From Deltaproteobacteria bacterium (GTDB taxonomy: Bacteria > Myxococcota_A > UBA9042 > PHBI01 > JACKFB01): a stretch of DNA of 64,000 bases. Positions 43,422 to 53,136 of the stretch are shown in pieces; within the stretch, counting starts at the first letter, position 1, and each line of letters opens with the position of its first letter. The stretch is taken from contig JACKFB010000002.1 in NCBI GenBank assembly GCA_020632695.1, positions 372,001 to 436,000 of the forward strand. The letters are read 5' to 3'. The position numbers were made by a program, and so were the translations under genes. The notes beneath the pieces are model-generated. The model saw only the letters and a list, made by a program, of their open reading frames with translations, ran no database searches and was not told where the DNA came from.

Positions 43422-44360
43422 TCACGGCTCGAGGCGCGCACCCGACGGGTCCACGGCGCTGACCAGGGCCATCGCGGCGTGCCCCGCCGTGGCGAAGGCC
43501 TCGACCATCGCGTCCGCCGCACGCCGCGCGCACTCCCGGTCGCCGGCCAGGGCGAACACCGTCGGGCCCGACCCGGAGATCCCGCCGCCCACCGCGCCGG
43601 CGCGCAGCAGCGCCTCCATGACGGCGTCGTAGCCGGGGATCAGCGCGCGCCGATAGGGCGTGGCGACGCGGTCATCGAGACAACGCCCGGCCAGCTCGAG
43701 GTCCCCCGACGCCAGCGCCGTGACCAGCCCGGCCATGGCCGCCAGGGTGCGCACGACGTCGGCCACCGGGATCGCCGCCGGCATCACCCGACGCGCGTCG
43801 GCCGTGCGCACCTCGACGTCCGGCTTCACGCACACCACGTGGAGCCCCGCCGGCAGCGCCAGCCGCACCACCTCGACCGCCTCGCCCGCGCCCGGAAGGC
43901 ACGCCACCAGCCCGCCCAGCAGCGACGGGGCCACGTTGTCGGGGTGAGGAGACCCGGTCGCCAGGCGCTCGCCCTCGCGGCAGGCGTCCAGCAGCGCCTC
44001 CTTGGGCACCTCCGGGCACACCAGGCGCGCCGTCGCCAGCGCCGCCGCCACCGCCGAGGCCGCCGAGCTCCCGAGCCCCGAGCCCAGCGGCAGCCCCTTG
44101 TCCAGCCACAGCCTGACGCCGCTGCCGGCCGCTCCGAAGCGCTCGAGCACCGCCTGGGCCGCGACCCCCGCGCAGTTCTCCGCGGCCACGCGCGACAGGC
44201 GCCCCTCGTCGCCCTCCACCGCCACCAGCTCCACCCGCCCGTCGGCGGTGAGCTCGGCGCGCACCCGGTCGCGCGGCTCCTCGAGGCAGAGCCCCAGCAC
44301 GTCGAAGCCCGGACCCACATTGGCCACCGTGGCCGGCGCCGTCGCGATGGCGGTCCGCAT
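43422..44360 (-). CDS. thrB: Homoserine kinase
   Basis: A 312-residue GHMP-family kinase that phosphorylates homoserine in threonine synthesis. It shows the N-terminal TAPATVANVGPGFDVLGLCL, the ATP loop LPLGSGLGSSAASAVA, a PHPDNVAPSLLGG motif and the C-terminal GGGISGSGPTVFAL. These signatures are specific enough for ThrB. ATG 44360 is preferred over the GTG at 44375. No other threonine-pathway gene is adjacent; the upstream neighbour is an NfeD-like gene 58 bp away. Confidence 0.92.
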   Translation of the reverse strand: MRTAIATAPATVANVGPGFDVLGLCLEEPRDRVRAELTADGRVELVAVEGDEGRLSRVAAENCAGVAAQAVLERFGAAGSGVRLWLDKGLPLGSGLGSSAASAVAAALATARLVCPEVPKEALLDACREGERLATGSPHPDNVAPSLLGGLVACLPGAGEAVEVVRLALPAGLHVVCVKPDVEVRTADARRVMPAAIPVADVVRTLAAMAGLVTALASGDLELAGRCLDDRVATPYRRALIPGYDAVMEALLRAGAVGGGISGSGPTVFALAGDRECARRAADAMVEAFATAGHAAMALVSAVDPSGARLEP

Positions 44361-44406
44361 CAGCCCGCCCGACACGCGCCGCGCGCGCCGGAGCTCCTCG
44401 GCTGGC

Positions 44407-44421
44407 GGACACGCCCTCTCA
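44407..44421 (-). repeat. Solo terminus of the dispersed intergenic element
   Basis: On the minus strand TGAGAGGGCGTGTCC matches the dnaK-side end of copy C (TGAGAGGGCGTTTCC) at 14 of 15 positions. The TGA is the stop codon of the NfeD-like gene. The remainder of the element is not recognisable before thrB. Confidence 0.4.
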
Positions 44422-44769
44422 CTGCATGTCCTCGAGGCGCGGCAGCTCGTTGGGCACCACCAGCAGCGGCCGGCCGCCGGAGCCGCCCTCGATGACCAGG
44501 ACCTCCTCGCCCCGCGCCAGCGACACGCCCTCCTCGTCGCCGCGCGCCTCGAGCTCGTGGGCCTGCCCCGAGCGCGGATCCACCACCCGCACACGCCCGC
44601 GCCGGGTGTCCAGGCTGTCGGACACCACCGTGGCCGAGCACCCCACGTAGTTCGGCCCGCTCAACGAGGCCACCGTCTCACGATGCGCCTCGAGCGCCGC
44701 CGCCCGCTTGCGCCGCCGCCAGTACCAGACGGCGCCGGCGATCAGCAGCACCAGCACGATCCATCCCAC
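44419..44769 (-). CDS. NfeD-like small membrane protein
   Basis: A 116-residue protein with one N-terminal membrane helix (about 2-18), a basic RRRKR stop-transfer and a beta-rich domain (about 40-105). The pattern GCSATVVSDSLDTRRGRVRV followed by GVSLARGEEVLVIE recalls the OB fold of NfeD proteins, which partner membrane proteases or flotillins. Assignment rests on pattern only; no partner gene is adjacent. It starts 2 bp after the methyltransferase stop. Confidence 0.55.
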   Translation of the reverse strand: MGWIVLVLLIAGAVWYWRRRKRAAALEAHRETVASLSGPNYVGCSATVVSDSLDTRRGRVRVVDPRSGQAHELEARGDEEGVSLARGEEVLVIEGGSGGRPLLVVPNELPRLEDMQ

Positions 44770-44771
44770 GT

Positions 44772-45719
44772 TCAGCCTCCGCCTTGGTCGGCGCCGCCTT
44801 CGAAGCGACGGCGCGTGTCGCGCGAGAACGCGACCGTGTCGCGCCCGGGCCGGACGATGCGCCCCGCCCAGGTATAGTGCGACCGCCCGTCAGCGTCCAT
44901 GTCCAGCGTGACCCGCGCCTCGACCGTGTCGCCCGGCCGCACCGGCGTCTCGGGCAGCGGGAAGGCCATCTGTCCCCAGTGGGTGCGCTGGCCCGGCGCC
45001 GTCGAGAGCGTGACGGCGCCGGTGAGCCGGGCGTCGAACCAGCCCACCAGCGCGTGCACGCGCACCGCCCGGGTGCAGGTCAGCGTCGCGTCCAGCGTGA
45101 ACACGTCGGGCGCCTCCACCAGCGCGAAGTCCGCCACCGTCACCGCCTCGCTCACCATCAGCTCGGGGTCGCAGGCGACCACGTAGGCGGCCTGGGCGGC
45201 GAAGTCGCGCGCCGCCGAGAAGTCGAAGCCGCCGATGGGCTCCATCCAGAAGGCCTGCTCGCGCCACAGCGGCAGGGTGGCCAGCCCCAGCGACAGCCGG
45301 ATGCGCTGCGGCACGGTGCCGCCGCCCGGCGCCAGGTGCCGCGGGAGGTCGCGCAGCACCGGCTGCATCTCGTCGGTGACGAAGAAGTTGCCCATGCACT
45401 CGGTGACCACCAGGTCCACCGGGCGCTCCAGCGTGAGCTGGCGCGCGTCGCCCTGGATGAAGGTGATGCGGTCGGCCAGCCCGTTGGTCTCGGCCAGGCG
45501 CCGGGCCACCGCGATGACCGCGTGCGGCTCGACGGCCGTGACCTCCGCGCCGGCGCGCGCGGCCCACAGCGCCAGGATCCCGGTGCCGGTGCCCAGGTCC
45601 ATCACGCGCATGCCCGGCCGGACCCGTTCGGCGATCGCCGCCTCGTAGGCCTCCATGCGCAGGCGGTCGGCCAGCATGAGCCGGTGGTGGTTCAGACCGA
45701 TGAAATGGCCACGGCTCAT
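44772..45719 (-). CDS. Protein arginine methyltransferase-like (class I PRMT) SAM methyltransferase
   Basis: A 315-residue protein with SAM motif I VMDLGTGTGILALWAARAG (about 39-57), post-I VTAVEPH and the PRMT double-acidic hairpin in ECMGNFFVTDEM (eukaryotic form SEWMGY...E). The THW loop is clear in APGQRTHWGQMAFPL, and the C-terminal half is beta-barrel-like as in PRMTs. Together these point to a PRMT-fold enzyme that transfers methyl groups, possibly to arginine. The second residue of the double-E and the Trp/Tyr of the hairpin differ from eukaryotic enzymes, so the acceptor is uncertain. ATG 45719 faces the divergent GT2 gene. Confidence 0.8.
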   Translation of the reverse strand: MSRGHFIGLNHHRLMLADRLRMEAYEAAIAERVRPGMRVMDLGTGTGILALWAARAGAEVTAVEPHAVIAVARRLAETNGLADRITFIQGDARQLTLERPVDLVVTECMGNFFVTDEMQPVLRDLPRHLAPGGGTVPQRIRLSLGLATLPLWREQAFWMEPIGGFDFSAARDFAAQAAYVVACDPELMVSEAVTVADFALVEAPDVFTLDATLTCTRAVRVHALVGWFDARLTGAVTLSTAPGQRTHWGQMAFPLPETPVRPGDTVEARVTLDMDADGRSHYTWAGRIVRPGRDTVAFSRDTRRRFEGGADQGGG

Positions 45720-45741
45720 GGGAACTCCCGTCTCGCCTGAA

Positions 45742-45771
45742 TTGACACGGCTCGCGAGCGCTGAGTATATC
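45742..45771 (+). promoter_or_regulatory. Candidate sigma-70 promoter of the GT2-deacetylase operon
   Basis: A perfect TTGACA (45742-45747) and TATATC (45766-45771) are separated by 18 bp, about 68 bp before the GT2 start. It is one of the best sigma-70 matches in the window and lies in the 119-bp divergent gap before the methyltransferase. Confidence 0.55.
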
Positions 45772-45838
45772 GGCCGGCCGACGCCGCGCCGAGCGCGCGC
45801 CGCGTCCCTCGTCGCCGCCCACGATCCCGGAGTGCAGG

Positions 45839-46572
<734 letters not shown>

Positions 46573-46576
<4 letters not shown>

Positions 46577-47478
46577 GCGAGCAGGCGGGGCAGGCGCTGG
46601 CGGCGGTCAACGTCGACATCGACAGCCTCTACCTCTACTACCGGATCCACGGCCTCGATGAGGCCAAGGCCACCAACGCGGTGTGGGAGCGCGGGGTCGT
46701 CCGCTTCGCCGAGCTCTTCGGCGAGCTGGGCCTGCGCGCCACCTTCTTCGTGGTCGCCCAGGATCTGGAGCGCTGGCCGGCCGCGCGGCGGATCTGCGGC
46801 GAGCTGGCCCGCGCCGGCCACGAGATCGGCAGCCACACCTGGTCGCACCCCTACGACTTCACCCGCAAGGGCCGCACCGCGGTCGAGCTGGAGCTGCGCC
46901 GCGCGCGCGAGGCCATCGCCGACGCCACCGGGCAGCGCGCCGTGGGCTTCCGCGCGCCGGGCTACACCATCACCGACCTGGTGCTGGAGGTGCTGGCCGA
47001 GCAGGGCTACGCCTATGACAGCTCGCTCTTTCCCTGCCCCCCCTACTACCTTGCCAAGGCGGCGGTGCTGGGCTCGATGCGCCTGCGCGGCAAGCAGAGC
47101 CAGTCGATCCTCGACCACCCGCGCGTCATGTGGCAGTCGCGCCTGCCCCATCGCCGGGCGGGCATGCTCGAGCTGCCGGTCACCGTGCTGCCCGGCGTCC
47201 GCTTCCCCTTCATCGGCACCAGCCTGCTGATGATGGGCCGCCGCGGCTACGCGCTGGCGCGCCCGCTGATGCGCCGGCTGCCCTTCGTCAACCTCGAGTT
47301 CCACGGCATCGACCTCTGCGACCTCGAGACCGACGGCATCGACGCCGCGCTCCTGCAGCAGCCCGACCTGCGCGTGCCGCTGGCGGACAAGCTGGTGCTC
47401 TTCCGCCGGGTGCTCACCGATCTCCGCGACGGCTTCCAGGTCGACACCCTGGCGAAGCTCGCGCCGCGCCTTGGCTGA
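46573..47478 (+). CDS. Polysaccharide deacetylase (NodB homology, CE4)
   Basis: A 301-residue carbohydrate esterase family 4 protein. It shows NVDIDS near residue 13 (catalytic/metal Asp pair), the HEIGSHTWSHPYDF zinc-binding motif and the GFRAPGYTI motif, then a long C-terminal part. No signal peptide is seen, so it may act on a lipid-linked or nucleotide sugar in the cytoplasm. GTG 46573 overlaps the GT2 stop. It probably de-N-acetylates a sugar added by that transferase (inference). Confidence 0.87.
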
Positions 47479-48073
47479 GCGCGCGCGCCTGCGCGGCCTG
47501 CTCCTGGTGGGCGGGCAGAGCACGCGCATGGGCGAGCCCAAGCAGCTCCTGCGCCTCGACGGCCTCACCTTCGCCGAGCGCGTCGCCCGGAGCCTCGCCG
47601 CCGTGACCGACGACCTGCTGCTGGCCGGCGCCGGTCCGCTGCCTGCGGCCCTCGACGCCCACCGGCGCCTCACCGACGTCCCCGGCGTCCCGGGCCCCCT
47701 CGCCGGCCTGCTGGCCGCCCTGCGCCACGACCCCGGCGCCGCCTGGCTGGTGGCCGCCTGCGACCTGCCGCGCTGCAGCCCCGAGGCGCTGCGCTGGCTC
47801 CTCGCCCACCGCGCGGCCGCGGCCCCCGCCGTCATCCCCAGCCGAGGCGGCCGCCCCGAGCCGCTGCTGGCGCTCTACGAGCCGGCCATCCTCCCCCACG
47901 CCGAGGCCCTGGCGCTCGAGGCCCGCCCGGGCCCCCGCGCCCTCGCCGCCGTCCCGGGCGTGCTGACCCCCGAGGTCCCGCCGGCGCTGGCCGCGGCCTT
48001 CACCAACGTCAACACCCCGGGCGAGCTGGCCGCACTCGCCTCCGCCGTTGCCAACCCCGCGCCCCCCGAGTAG
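47471..48073 (+). CDS. mobA: Molybdenum cofactor guanylyltransferase MobA-like
   Basis: A 200-residue nucleotidyltransferase. GLLLVGGQSTRMGEPKQLL is the MobA/MocA nucleotide-binding opening, AACDLPRCSPEAL carries the metal-binding Asp, and the C-terminal FTNVNTPGEL is a MobA hallmark. The enzyme attaches GMP to molybdopterin. The start is TTG 47471, 8 bp inside the deacetylase gene; there is no ATG or GTG at a better position. No other molybdenum-cofactor gene is nearby, so a different sugar or cofactor nucleotidyl transfer cannot be excluded. Confidence 0.75.
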   Translation: MAERARLRGLLLVGGQSTRMGEPKQLLRLDGLTFAERVARSLAAVTDDLLLAGAGPLPAALDAHRRLTDVPGVPGPLAGLLAALRHDPGAAWLVAACDLPRCSPEALRWLLAHRAAAAPAVIPSRGGRPEPLLALYEPAILPHAEALALEARPGPRALAAVPGVLTPEVPPALAAAFTNVNTPGELAALASAVANPAPPE

Positions 48074-48083
48074 ACAGCGCCCC

Positions 48084-49655
48084 GTGCCACGCCCACCCAA
48101 AGCCCGAAAGCGCCTGAGCCGCGAGGACCAGCGCGCCCACCGCCAGCGCCAGGCCCGCCTCGACCCCGAGCAGCAGCGCAAGGCCCTGCTGGCCGACGAG
48201 ACCGGCACCATCATCCGCGACGCGCCCTTGCGCATCGCGCTCTGCTACCCCAACCCCTACCGCACCGCGATGAGCTCGCTGGGCTACCAGGTCATCTACC
48301 GGATGATGAACGCCCGGCCCTTCGCCTCGGCCGAGCGCGTCGTGCTGCCCGACGACGTCGCCGAGTTTCGCCGCCGCGGCCTCTGCCCCGCCTCGATCGA
48401 GTCGGGCCGCCCCCTGTCCGCCTTCGACATCCTGGCCTTCTCGGTCACCTATGACCTGGACATCACGGGCTTCTTCGAGCTGCTCGACATGGCCGGCGTG
48501 CCGCTGATGCGCGCCGACCGCGGCCCGGGCCACCCGCCGGTCATCCTGGGCGGCCCGCTCACCGCCTCGAACGCGCTGCCCTTCGGGCCCTTCATCGATC
48601 TGGCGATCATCGGCGACGGCGAGCGCGCGGTCTCGGCGCTGATGGAGGCGCTGTCCGAGGCCACCGACCGCGACGATCTGCTCGACCGCGCCCAGGCGAT
48701 CGAGGGCGTCTGGATCCCCGAGCGCGACGGCGACCGGGTGCCGGCCACCCAGAAGGTCACCGTCGGCGCCCTGCCGGCCGTGGGCCAGATCGTCACGCCG
48801 CACACCGAGCTGTCCAACATGTTCCTGCTGGAGGCCAGCCGCGGCTGCCCCCGCTACTGCAAGTTCTGCCTCGTGCGCGCCCCCGAGAGCCCCATGCGCG
48901 AGCCCGAGCTGGACGCGGTGCTGGCGCACGTCCCCGCGCACGCCCCGCGCGTCGGCTTCGTCGGCGCGGCGGTCAGCGAGTGGTCGGGCATCCGCGAGGC
49001 GCTGCGGCGGGTGGTGGCCATGGGCAAGGGCGTGGGCGTGTCGAGCCTGCGCGCCGACCGGCTGGACGCCGACTTCGTGGAGCTGCTGGCGCGGGGCGGC
49101 TACCGCACGATGACCGTGGCGTCGGACGCGGCGAGCCAGCGCCTGCGCGGCAAGATGGCGAAGGGGATCCGCACGCGACATCTGCTGGACGCCGCCAGCC
49201 TCGCCCGGGACGCCGGCATGGTGCGCCTCAAGATGTACGTCATCGTCGGGGTCCCGGACGAGCAGGACGAGGACATCGACGAGCTCATCGCGCTCTGCCA
49301 CGAGCTGGGCGGCATCCTGCCGCTGGCGCTGGGGGTCTCGCCGCTGGTCCCCAAGCTGCACACCCCGCTCGGCGACGCGCCCTTCGCCGGGATCCCCGAG
49401 GTGCAGCGCACCCTGTCGCGCCTGGAGCGCGGGCTGCGCGGGGCGGCGGAGCTGCGCTCGACCTCGGCGAAGTGGGCCTGGGTGGAGTACCGGATGAGCC
49501 AGGGCGGGCAGGACGCCGGGCTGGCCGCGCTCCAGGCCTGGCGTGACGGCGCGAGCTTCCGCGACTGGCAGCGGGCGCTGGACGGCGCCGACGAGCGCGC
49601 CGGGCTGCGAGCCGCCCGGGAGGCCGATCTGTGGCCGGCCGCCGGGATGAAGTAG
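48084..49655 (+). CDS. Radical SAM protein with B12-binding-like N-terminal domain, unknown substrate
   Basis: A 523-residue enzyme. An N-terminal Rossmann-like part (about 45-190) has IALCYPNPYRTAMSSLGYQ and VILGGPLTASN, as in B12-binding-type radical SAM proteins. The 4Fe-4S cluster motif is in ASRGCPRYCKFCLVRAP. A TIM-barrel follows with SSLRADRLD and LKMYVIVGVPDEQDED. It resembles an uncharacterised radical SAM family of about 550-600 residues often annotated only by fold. GTG 48084 lies 10 bp after the mobA stop. The next element is the dispersed repeat, with hemW, another radical SAM gene, convergent beyond it. Confidence 0.8.
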   Translation: MPRPPKARKRLSREDQRAHRQRQARLDPEQQRKALLADETGTIIRDAPLRIALCYPNPYRTAMSSLGYQVIYRMMNARPFASAERVVLPDDVAEFRRRGLCPASIESGRPLSAFDILAFSVTYDLDITGFFELLDMAGVPLMRADRGPGHPPVILGGPLTASNALPFGPFIDLAIIGDGERAVSALMEALSEATDRDDLLDRAQAIEGVWIPERDGDRVPATQKVTVGALPAVGQIVTPHTELSNMFLLEASRGCPRYCKFCLVRAPESPMREPELDAVLAHVPAHAPRVGFVGAAVSEWSGIREALRRVVAMGKGVGVSSLRADRLDADFVELLARGGYRTMTVASDAASQRLRGKMAKGIRTRHLLDAASLARDAGMVRLKMYVIVGVPDEQDEDIDELIALCHELGGILPLALGVSPLVPKLHTPLGDAPFAGIPEVQRTLSRLERGLRGAAELRSTSAKWAWVEYRMSQGGQDAGLAALQAWRDGASFRDWQRALDGADERAGLRAAREADLWPAAGMK

Positions 49656-49658
49656 CCC

Positions 49659-49822
49659 TCACAGGGCGTTCCCATGTTCTCCCGCCGCCTGGCTGGCTCA
49701 GGTCGCTCCAGGGACTCGCGCGCCTCGGTCTCTTGCGCGCGGCGAGCGCCCTTCCCGCGCGCAAGCCCCTGAAGAGACGTCGCTGGTGCGCCGCCCGGTC
49801 CGAACAGGGGAGCACCCTGTCA
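49659..49822. repeat. Dispersed intergenic element, copy A (164 bp)
   Basis: Best-preserved copy. Plus-strand left end TCACAGGGCGTTCCC (49659-49673); right end read on the minus strand TGACAGGGTGCTCCC (49822-49808), matching at 12 of 15 positions as terminal inverted repeats. It fills the whole gap between two convergent genes: it starts 3 bp after the radical SAM stop and its last three bases are the hemW stop codon. Internal blocks shared with copies B, C and E include GAGCCAGCC, CGGCGGGAG and TTCAGGGGC. It contains no open reading frame of its own; it looks like a MITE-class or REP-like element. Confidence 0.7.
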
Positions 49823-50929
49823 GCCGAGCAGCTTCAGCAGCACCGAGTCCATCAGACGCAGGCCCTCGTCGGTGAGCCAGGCCCGGGTGCCCTCGAGGCG
49901 CAGCCGGCCCGCGCGGGCCTCGGCCTCGGCGCTGGGGAGGAAGCGCTCCGTGTCCGGCGCGAGCTCCACGCCGCGCTCCAGGTCGCGCAGCCCCGTCATC
50001 ACCCGCTCGAAGGCCAGCGTCTCCGGGTCCAGCCGCTCCACGCTCTCCACCGGATCGCCGGCCAGGGCGCGCTCGATGTAGAGCCGCGGCCGGCGCACGT
50101 TCACCCGGCGCTCGGGCGGCGCGAAGCCGTGGGCGCCGGGCCCCAGGCCCAGGTAGGGCCGCATCTCCCAGTAGCCGGCGTTGTGCACGGCGCGGTGCCC
50201 CGGCAGCGCGTAGCTGGAGACCTCGTAGTGGACGTAGCCGGCGGCCCGCAGGCGCTCCCGGGCCGAGAAGAGCATGCGGACCTGGGTCTCGTCGCCCGGC
50301 AGCCGCACGCGACCGTCGCGCACCTGGCGCGCCAGCATGGTGCGCGGCTCGACCGTCAGCGCGTACGCCGAGATGTGAGGGGGCGCGAAGGCCAGCGCGC
50401 GATCCAGCGTGGCCTCCCAGTCGGCGACGCTCTGCCCGGCCAGCCCGAAGATGAGGTCCAGCGACCAGCTCACCAGCCCGGCGCCGGCGATGAGCTCCAA
50501 AGCGCGCTCGGCCCGCTCCGCGTCGTGGAGCCGATCGGCGGCCCGCAACAGCCGATCGTCCAGCGCCTGCACGCCCACCGAGACCCGGTTGATCCCCAGC
50601 GCGCGCCAGGCCGCCACGCGCTCGGCCGTCACCTCGGCCGGGTTCGCCTCCAAGGTCAGCTCCGCGCCCGGCTCCAGCCCCGGCGAGCGCCGGAACGCCT
50701 CGAGGAAGCGCCCCAGCTCGGCAGGCTCCCACAAGCTCGGCGTCCCCCCGCCGATGTACAGCGTCCGCGCCGCACCGCCGAGAGCCCCCCCCCGAAGCAC
50801 CAGCTCCGCGACGAGCGCCTCGGTGAAAGCCCCCTGCGGCACCCGCCGAGGCGTCGCCACCGCAAAATCGCAATACGCGCAGTGATGCGCGCAGTAAGGA
50901 AAGTGAACGTAGACCCCGCCGGCACCCAT
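49820..50929 (-). CDS. hemW: Radical SAM heme chaperone HemW
   Basis: A 369-residue HemW/HemN-like protein. The cluster motif VYVHFPYCAHHCAYCDF has Cys at 13, 17 and 20 plus the HemW-type fourth Cys position altered to Phe-following. YIGGGTPSLW, TLEANPAEVT, INRVSVGVQALDD and LDLIFGLAGQ follow. The C-terminal HemN-C domain ends RLMDSVLLKLLG. HemW hands heme to respiratory proteins. ATG 50929 gives the normal length. The frame stays open upstream through the hexamer array only because that array lacks stops. The stop codon is part of the repeat element terminus. Confidence 0.9.
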   Translation of the reverse strand: MGAGGVYVHFPYCAHHCAYCDFAVATPRRVPQGAFTEALVAELVLRGGALGGAARTLYIGGGTPSLWEPAELGRFLEAFRRSPGLEPGAELTLEANPAEVTAERVAAWRALGINRVSVGVQALDDRLLRAADRLHDAERAERALELIAGAGLVSWSLDLIFGLAGQSVADWEATLDRALAFAPPHISAYALTVEPRTMLARQVRDGRVRLPGDETQVRMLFSARERLRAAGYVHYEVSSYALPGHRAVHNAGYWEMRPYLGLGPGAHGFAPPERRVNVRRPRLYIERALAGDPVESVERLDPETLAFERVMTGLRDLERGVELAPDTERFLPSAEAEARAGRLRLEGTRAWLTDEGLRLMDSVLLKLLG

Positions 50930-50982
50930 ACCCCCATCCTGCCACGCCCCCACCACCACCGCGACCGCCCCCAAACGCGCCA

Positions 50983-51414
<432 letters not shown>

Positions 51415-51455
51415 CCCGAGACCGACCCCGCCACCGAGACCGACCCCGCCACCAC

Positions 51456-51474
51456 CCGCGGCCAAAGGCCGCGG
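51456..51474. other. Perfect GC hairpin beside the hexamer array
   Basis: CCGCGGCC (51456-51463) pairs perfectly with GGCCGCGG (51467-51474) around an AAA loop. It lies just outside the array, in the 768-bp gene-free stretch 50930-51697, between the start of hemW and the stop of the PKD lipoprotein. It may be the terminator of that lipoprotein operon, though it is 224 bp away. Confidence 0.5.
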
Positions 51475-51534
51475 CCCGAGATCCCGTCCCGCCGCCACCA
51501 GCCCCAACCCCGAGCGACTACGCCCCCGTGTGCG

Positions 51535-51670
51535 ATGGCCGAGGCGGCCAGCGAGGGCGCCGCTGAGGGTGGCGCGACCGAGGGCAGGCCGAGTCGGGCT
51601 TCAGCCCGTCGCAGGCCTGACCCGAGGGAGCGACGCCCTCAGCGGCGTCCGTAGCAGCCGCCCCGGCCAT
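51535..51670. repeat. 136-bp imperfect inverted repeat (large hairpin)
   Basis: The left arm starts ATGGCCGAGGCGGCC (51535) and continues GGCGCCGCTGAGGG (51556-51569) to AGGCC (51590). The right arm read on the other strand starts ATGGCCGGGGCGGC (51670) and has GGACGCCGCTGAGGG (51650-51636). An inner hairpin CGGGCT/AGCCCG (51595-51608) caps it. The arms pair over about 55 bp with bulges. A 15-bp direct repeat, GCCCCGGCCATCGAC, follows at about 51660-51695. It shares no obvious sequence with the 164-bp element family. It lies just downstream of the PKD lipoprotein and could fold as a long structured RNA. Confidence 0.55.
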
Positions 51671-51697
51671 CGACGCTGATGCCCCGGCCATCGACCC

Positions 51698-53047
51698 CTA
51701 TCTGGTGTAGACCTCGACGGTCTCCGGCACCCCCCCCTCATCGAGGCTGCGATCGAAGGTGGGGCCCTCGACCGCGAAGACGCGCTGGGGGACGCCGCGC
51801 TCGTGGTCGACGATGACGAAGGACGGCGGCTGGGCGAAGTCGGAGCCGGCCAGCTTGCCGCCGGCTCCGGCGACGGCGCCGACGCTGACCACCGGCAGGG
51901 CGCCGTAGCGGCCCTTGAAGTAGGCGCGGTAGGCGGCGGAGAAGAAGGTGGTCACCCGGGCCCGCAAGAAGAGCTCGTAGAGCCGGAACTTCTTGTCCAG
52001 CGAGCCGACGTGCTCGTCGGAGAACTTGTGGATGGGCAGATAGCTGATGACGTAGCGCGCGTCGTAGACCCGGGCCTTGCCCAGCTCGTTGCGCAGCCAG
52101 GTCAGGGTCTCCTCGCTGACGCCGTCCTTGTCCGAGGCCGAGAACACCACGAAGAAGGCGCCCTTGTAGGTGAACGAGTAGCGCTCGGGGTAGCGGAGCC
52201 CGTCGATCATCTCCAGGTCGGGCGCCGGCAGCCGCGGGGTGCTGGCGCGCTCGGCCGGCGCCAGGCCCTGGGCGACGCGGATCCCGGCCTTCGTCAGCGG
52301 CTCGACCAGGCTCTTCTGCACGGCGTCCCAGCCCGCCTCACCCTCGTCGGGCAGGGTCGCGCCTCCCATGTGGATGAGCAGCTCGGGCCGGGCCGGGCCG
52401 GTCAACTGGGACAGCGCGGTGGCCACCTCCTCGGGCACCCCGCCGCGGGCGGCCGTGTCGGCGATGAGGGCGAACCGGAAGCTGGTCGAGCCCGGCTCCG
52501 GCGCGGGGGGCAGCCCGTCGAGCGTCTCGGTGGCCTCGACGTCCAGGCCTTCGACCACCGGCAGCCGCTCCAGCGGCACCACGCGCGTCGAGGTCCAGTG
52601 CCAGTCACCGTCCTCCAGCTCCAGCGTGACCACCTGGTCGGCCTGGCCCCCGTGGAAGGTGTGGCTGACCTGGCAGCCCTTCTCGATGGGCGAGCCGTCG
52701 CCGAAGTTCCAGGCGCAGGCGGCGGTGGGGTGCTCCGCAGGCGCCGAGTCCAGGCTGAAGTGCACCGCGGTGGCGCGATAGACCTGCAGCTCCGTCGGCT
52801 CGAAGCGCCACACCAGCCCGATGTTGGCGTCGGGATCGGCCTCCGCGGCCACCTGGGCGGCCTCGCGCACGGCCGCCACGGCGGCGGGCTCCTTGGCACC
52901 GTCGCCGCTGAGCGGCTCGAGCACCGGGCGCAGCGCCACCGCCTCCAGGTCGGTCCGTGGCGTGGCGGAGGGGCCGTCGTCGGCGCAGGCCGCCAGGCCC
53001 AGACCGAACATCAGCGAGAGCGCGAGAGATGGCGCGGACTTCAGCAT
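51698..53047 (-). CDS. Lipoprotein with PKD-like domain and degenerate metallophosphoesterase-like domain
   Basis: A 449-residue lipoprotein (lipobox GLGLAAC, Cys21). A PKD-like Ig domain (about 85-155) has CAWNFGDGSPIEKGCQ with a likely disulfide. The remainder follows the layout of calcineurin-like phosphoesterases: FALIADTAARGG in place of the metal-binding D-x-H, LLIHMGGATL in place of GD, then FVVFSASDKDG and VISYLPIHKFSDEHVG. Several metal ligands appear lost, so it may bind rather than cleave. ATG 53047 gives a good signal peptide. It stands alone, 89 bp upstream of the next tandem gene boundary. Confidence 0.7.
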   Translation of the reverse strand: MLKSAPSLALSLMFGLGLAACADDGPSATPRTDLEAVALRPVLEPLSGDGAKEPAAVAAVREAAQVAAEADPDANIGLVWRFEPTELQVYRATAVHFSLDSAPAEHPTAACAWNFGDGSPIEKGCQVSHTFHGGQADQVVTLELEDGDWHWTSTRVVPLERLPVVEGLDVEATETLDGLPPAPEPGSTSFRFALIADTAARGGVPEEVATALSQLTGPARPELLIHMGGATLPDEGEAGWDAVQKSLVEPLTKAGIRVAQGLAPAERASTPRLPAPDLEMIDGLRYPERYSFTYKGAFFVVFSASDKDGVSEETLTWLRNELGKARVYDARYVISYLPIHKFSDEHVGSLDKKFRLYELFLRARVTTFFSAAYRAYFKGRYGALPVVSVGAVAGAGGKLAGSDFAQPPSFVIVDHERGVPQRVFAVEGPTFDRSLDEGGVPETVEVYTR

Positions 53048-53136
53048 GGGCGGCAGCCTATGGGCGCCCAGGCGCGGTGGCAAATTCCGGACGGGCCGGG
53101 TGCCGACGTCGCCAGCGCGGCGCGTGGCCGGTGACG

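Noticed and set aside
49659..49822. Interpretation of the 164-bp elements as integron attC sites
   Set aside because: They lie after stop codons and have inverted ends, but lack the RYYYAAC and GTTRRRY core sites in the correct orientation. The flanking genes are ordinary housekeeping genes and no integrase is present.
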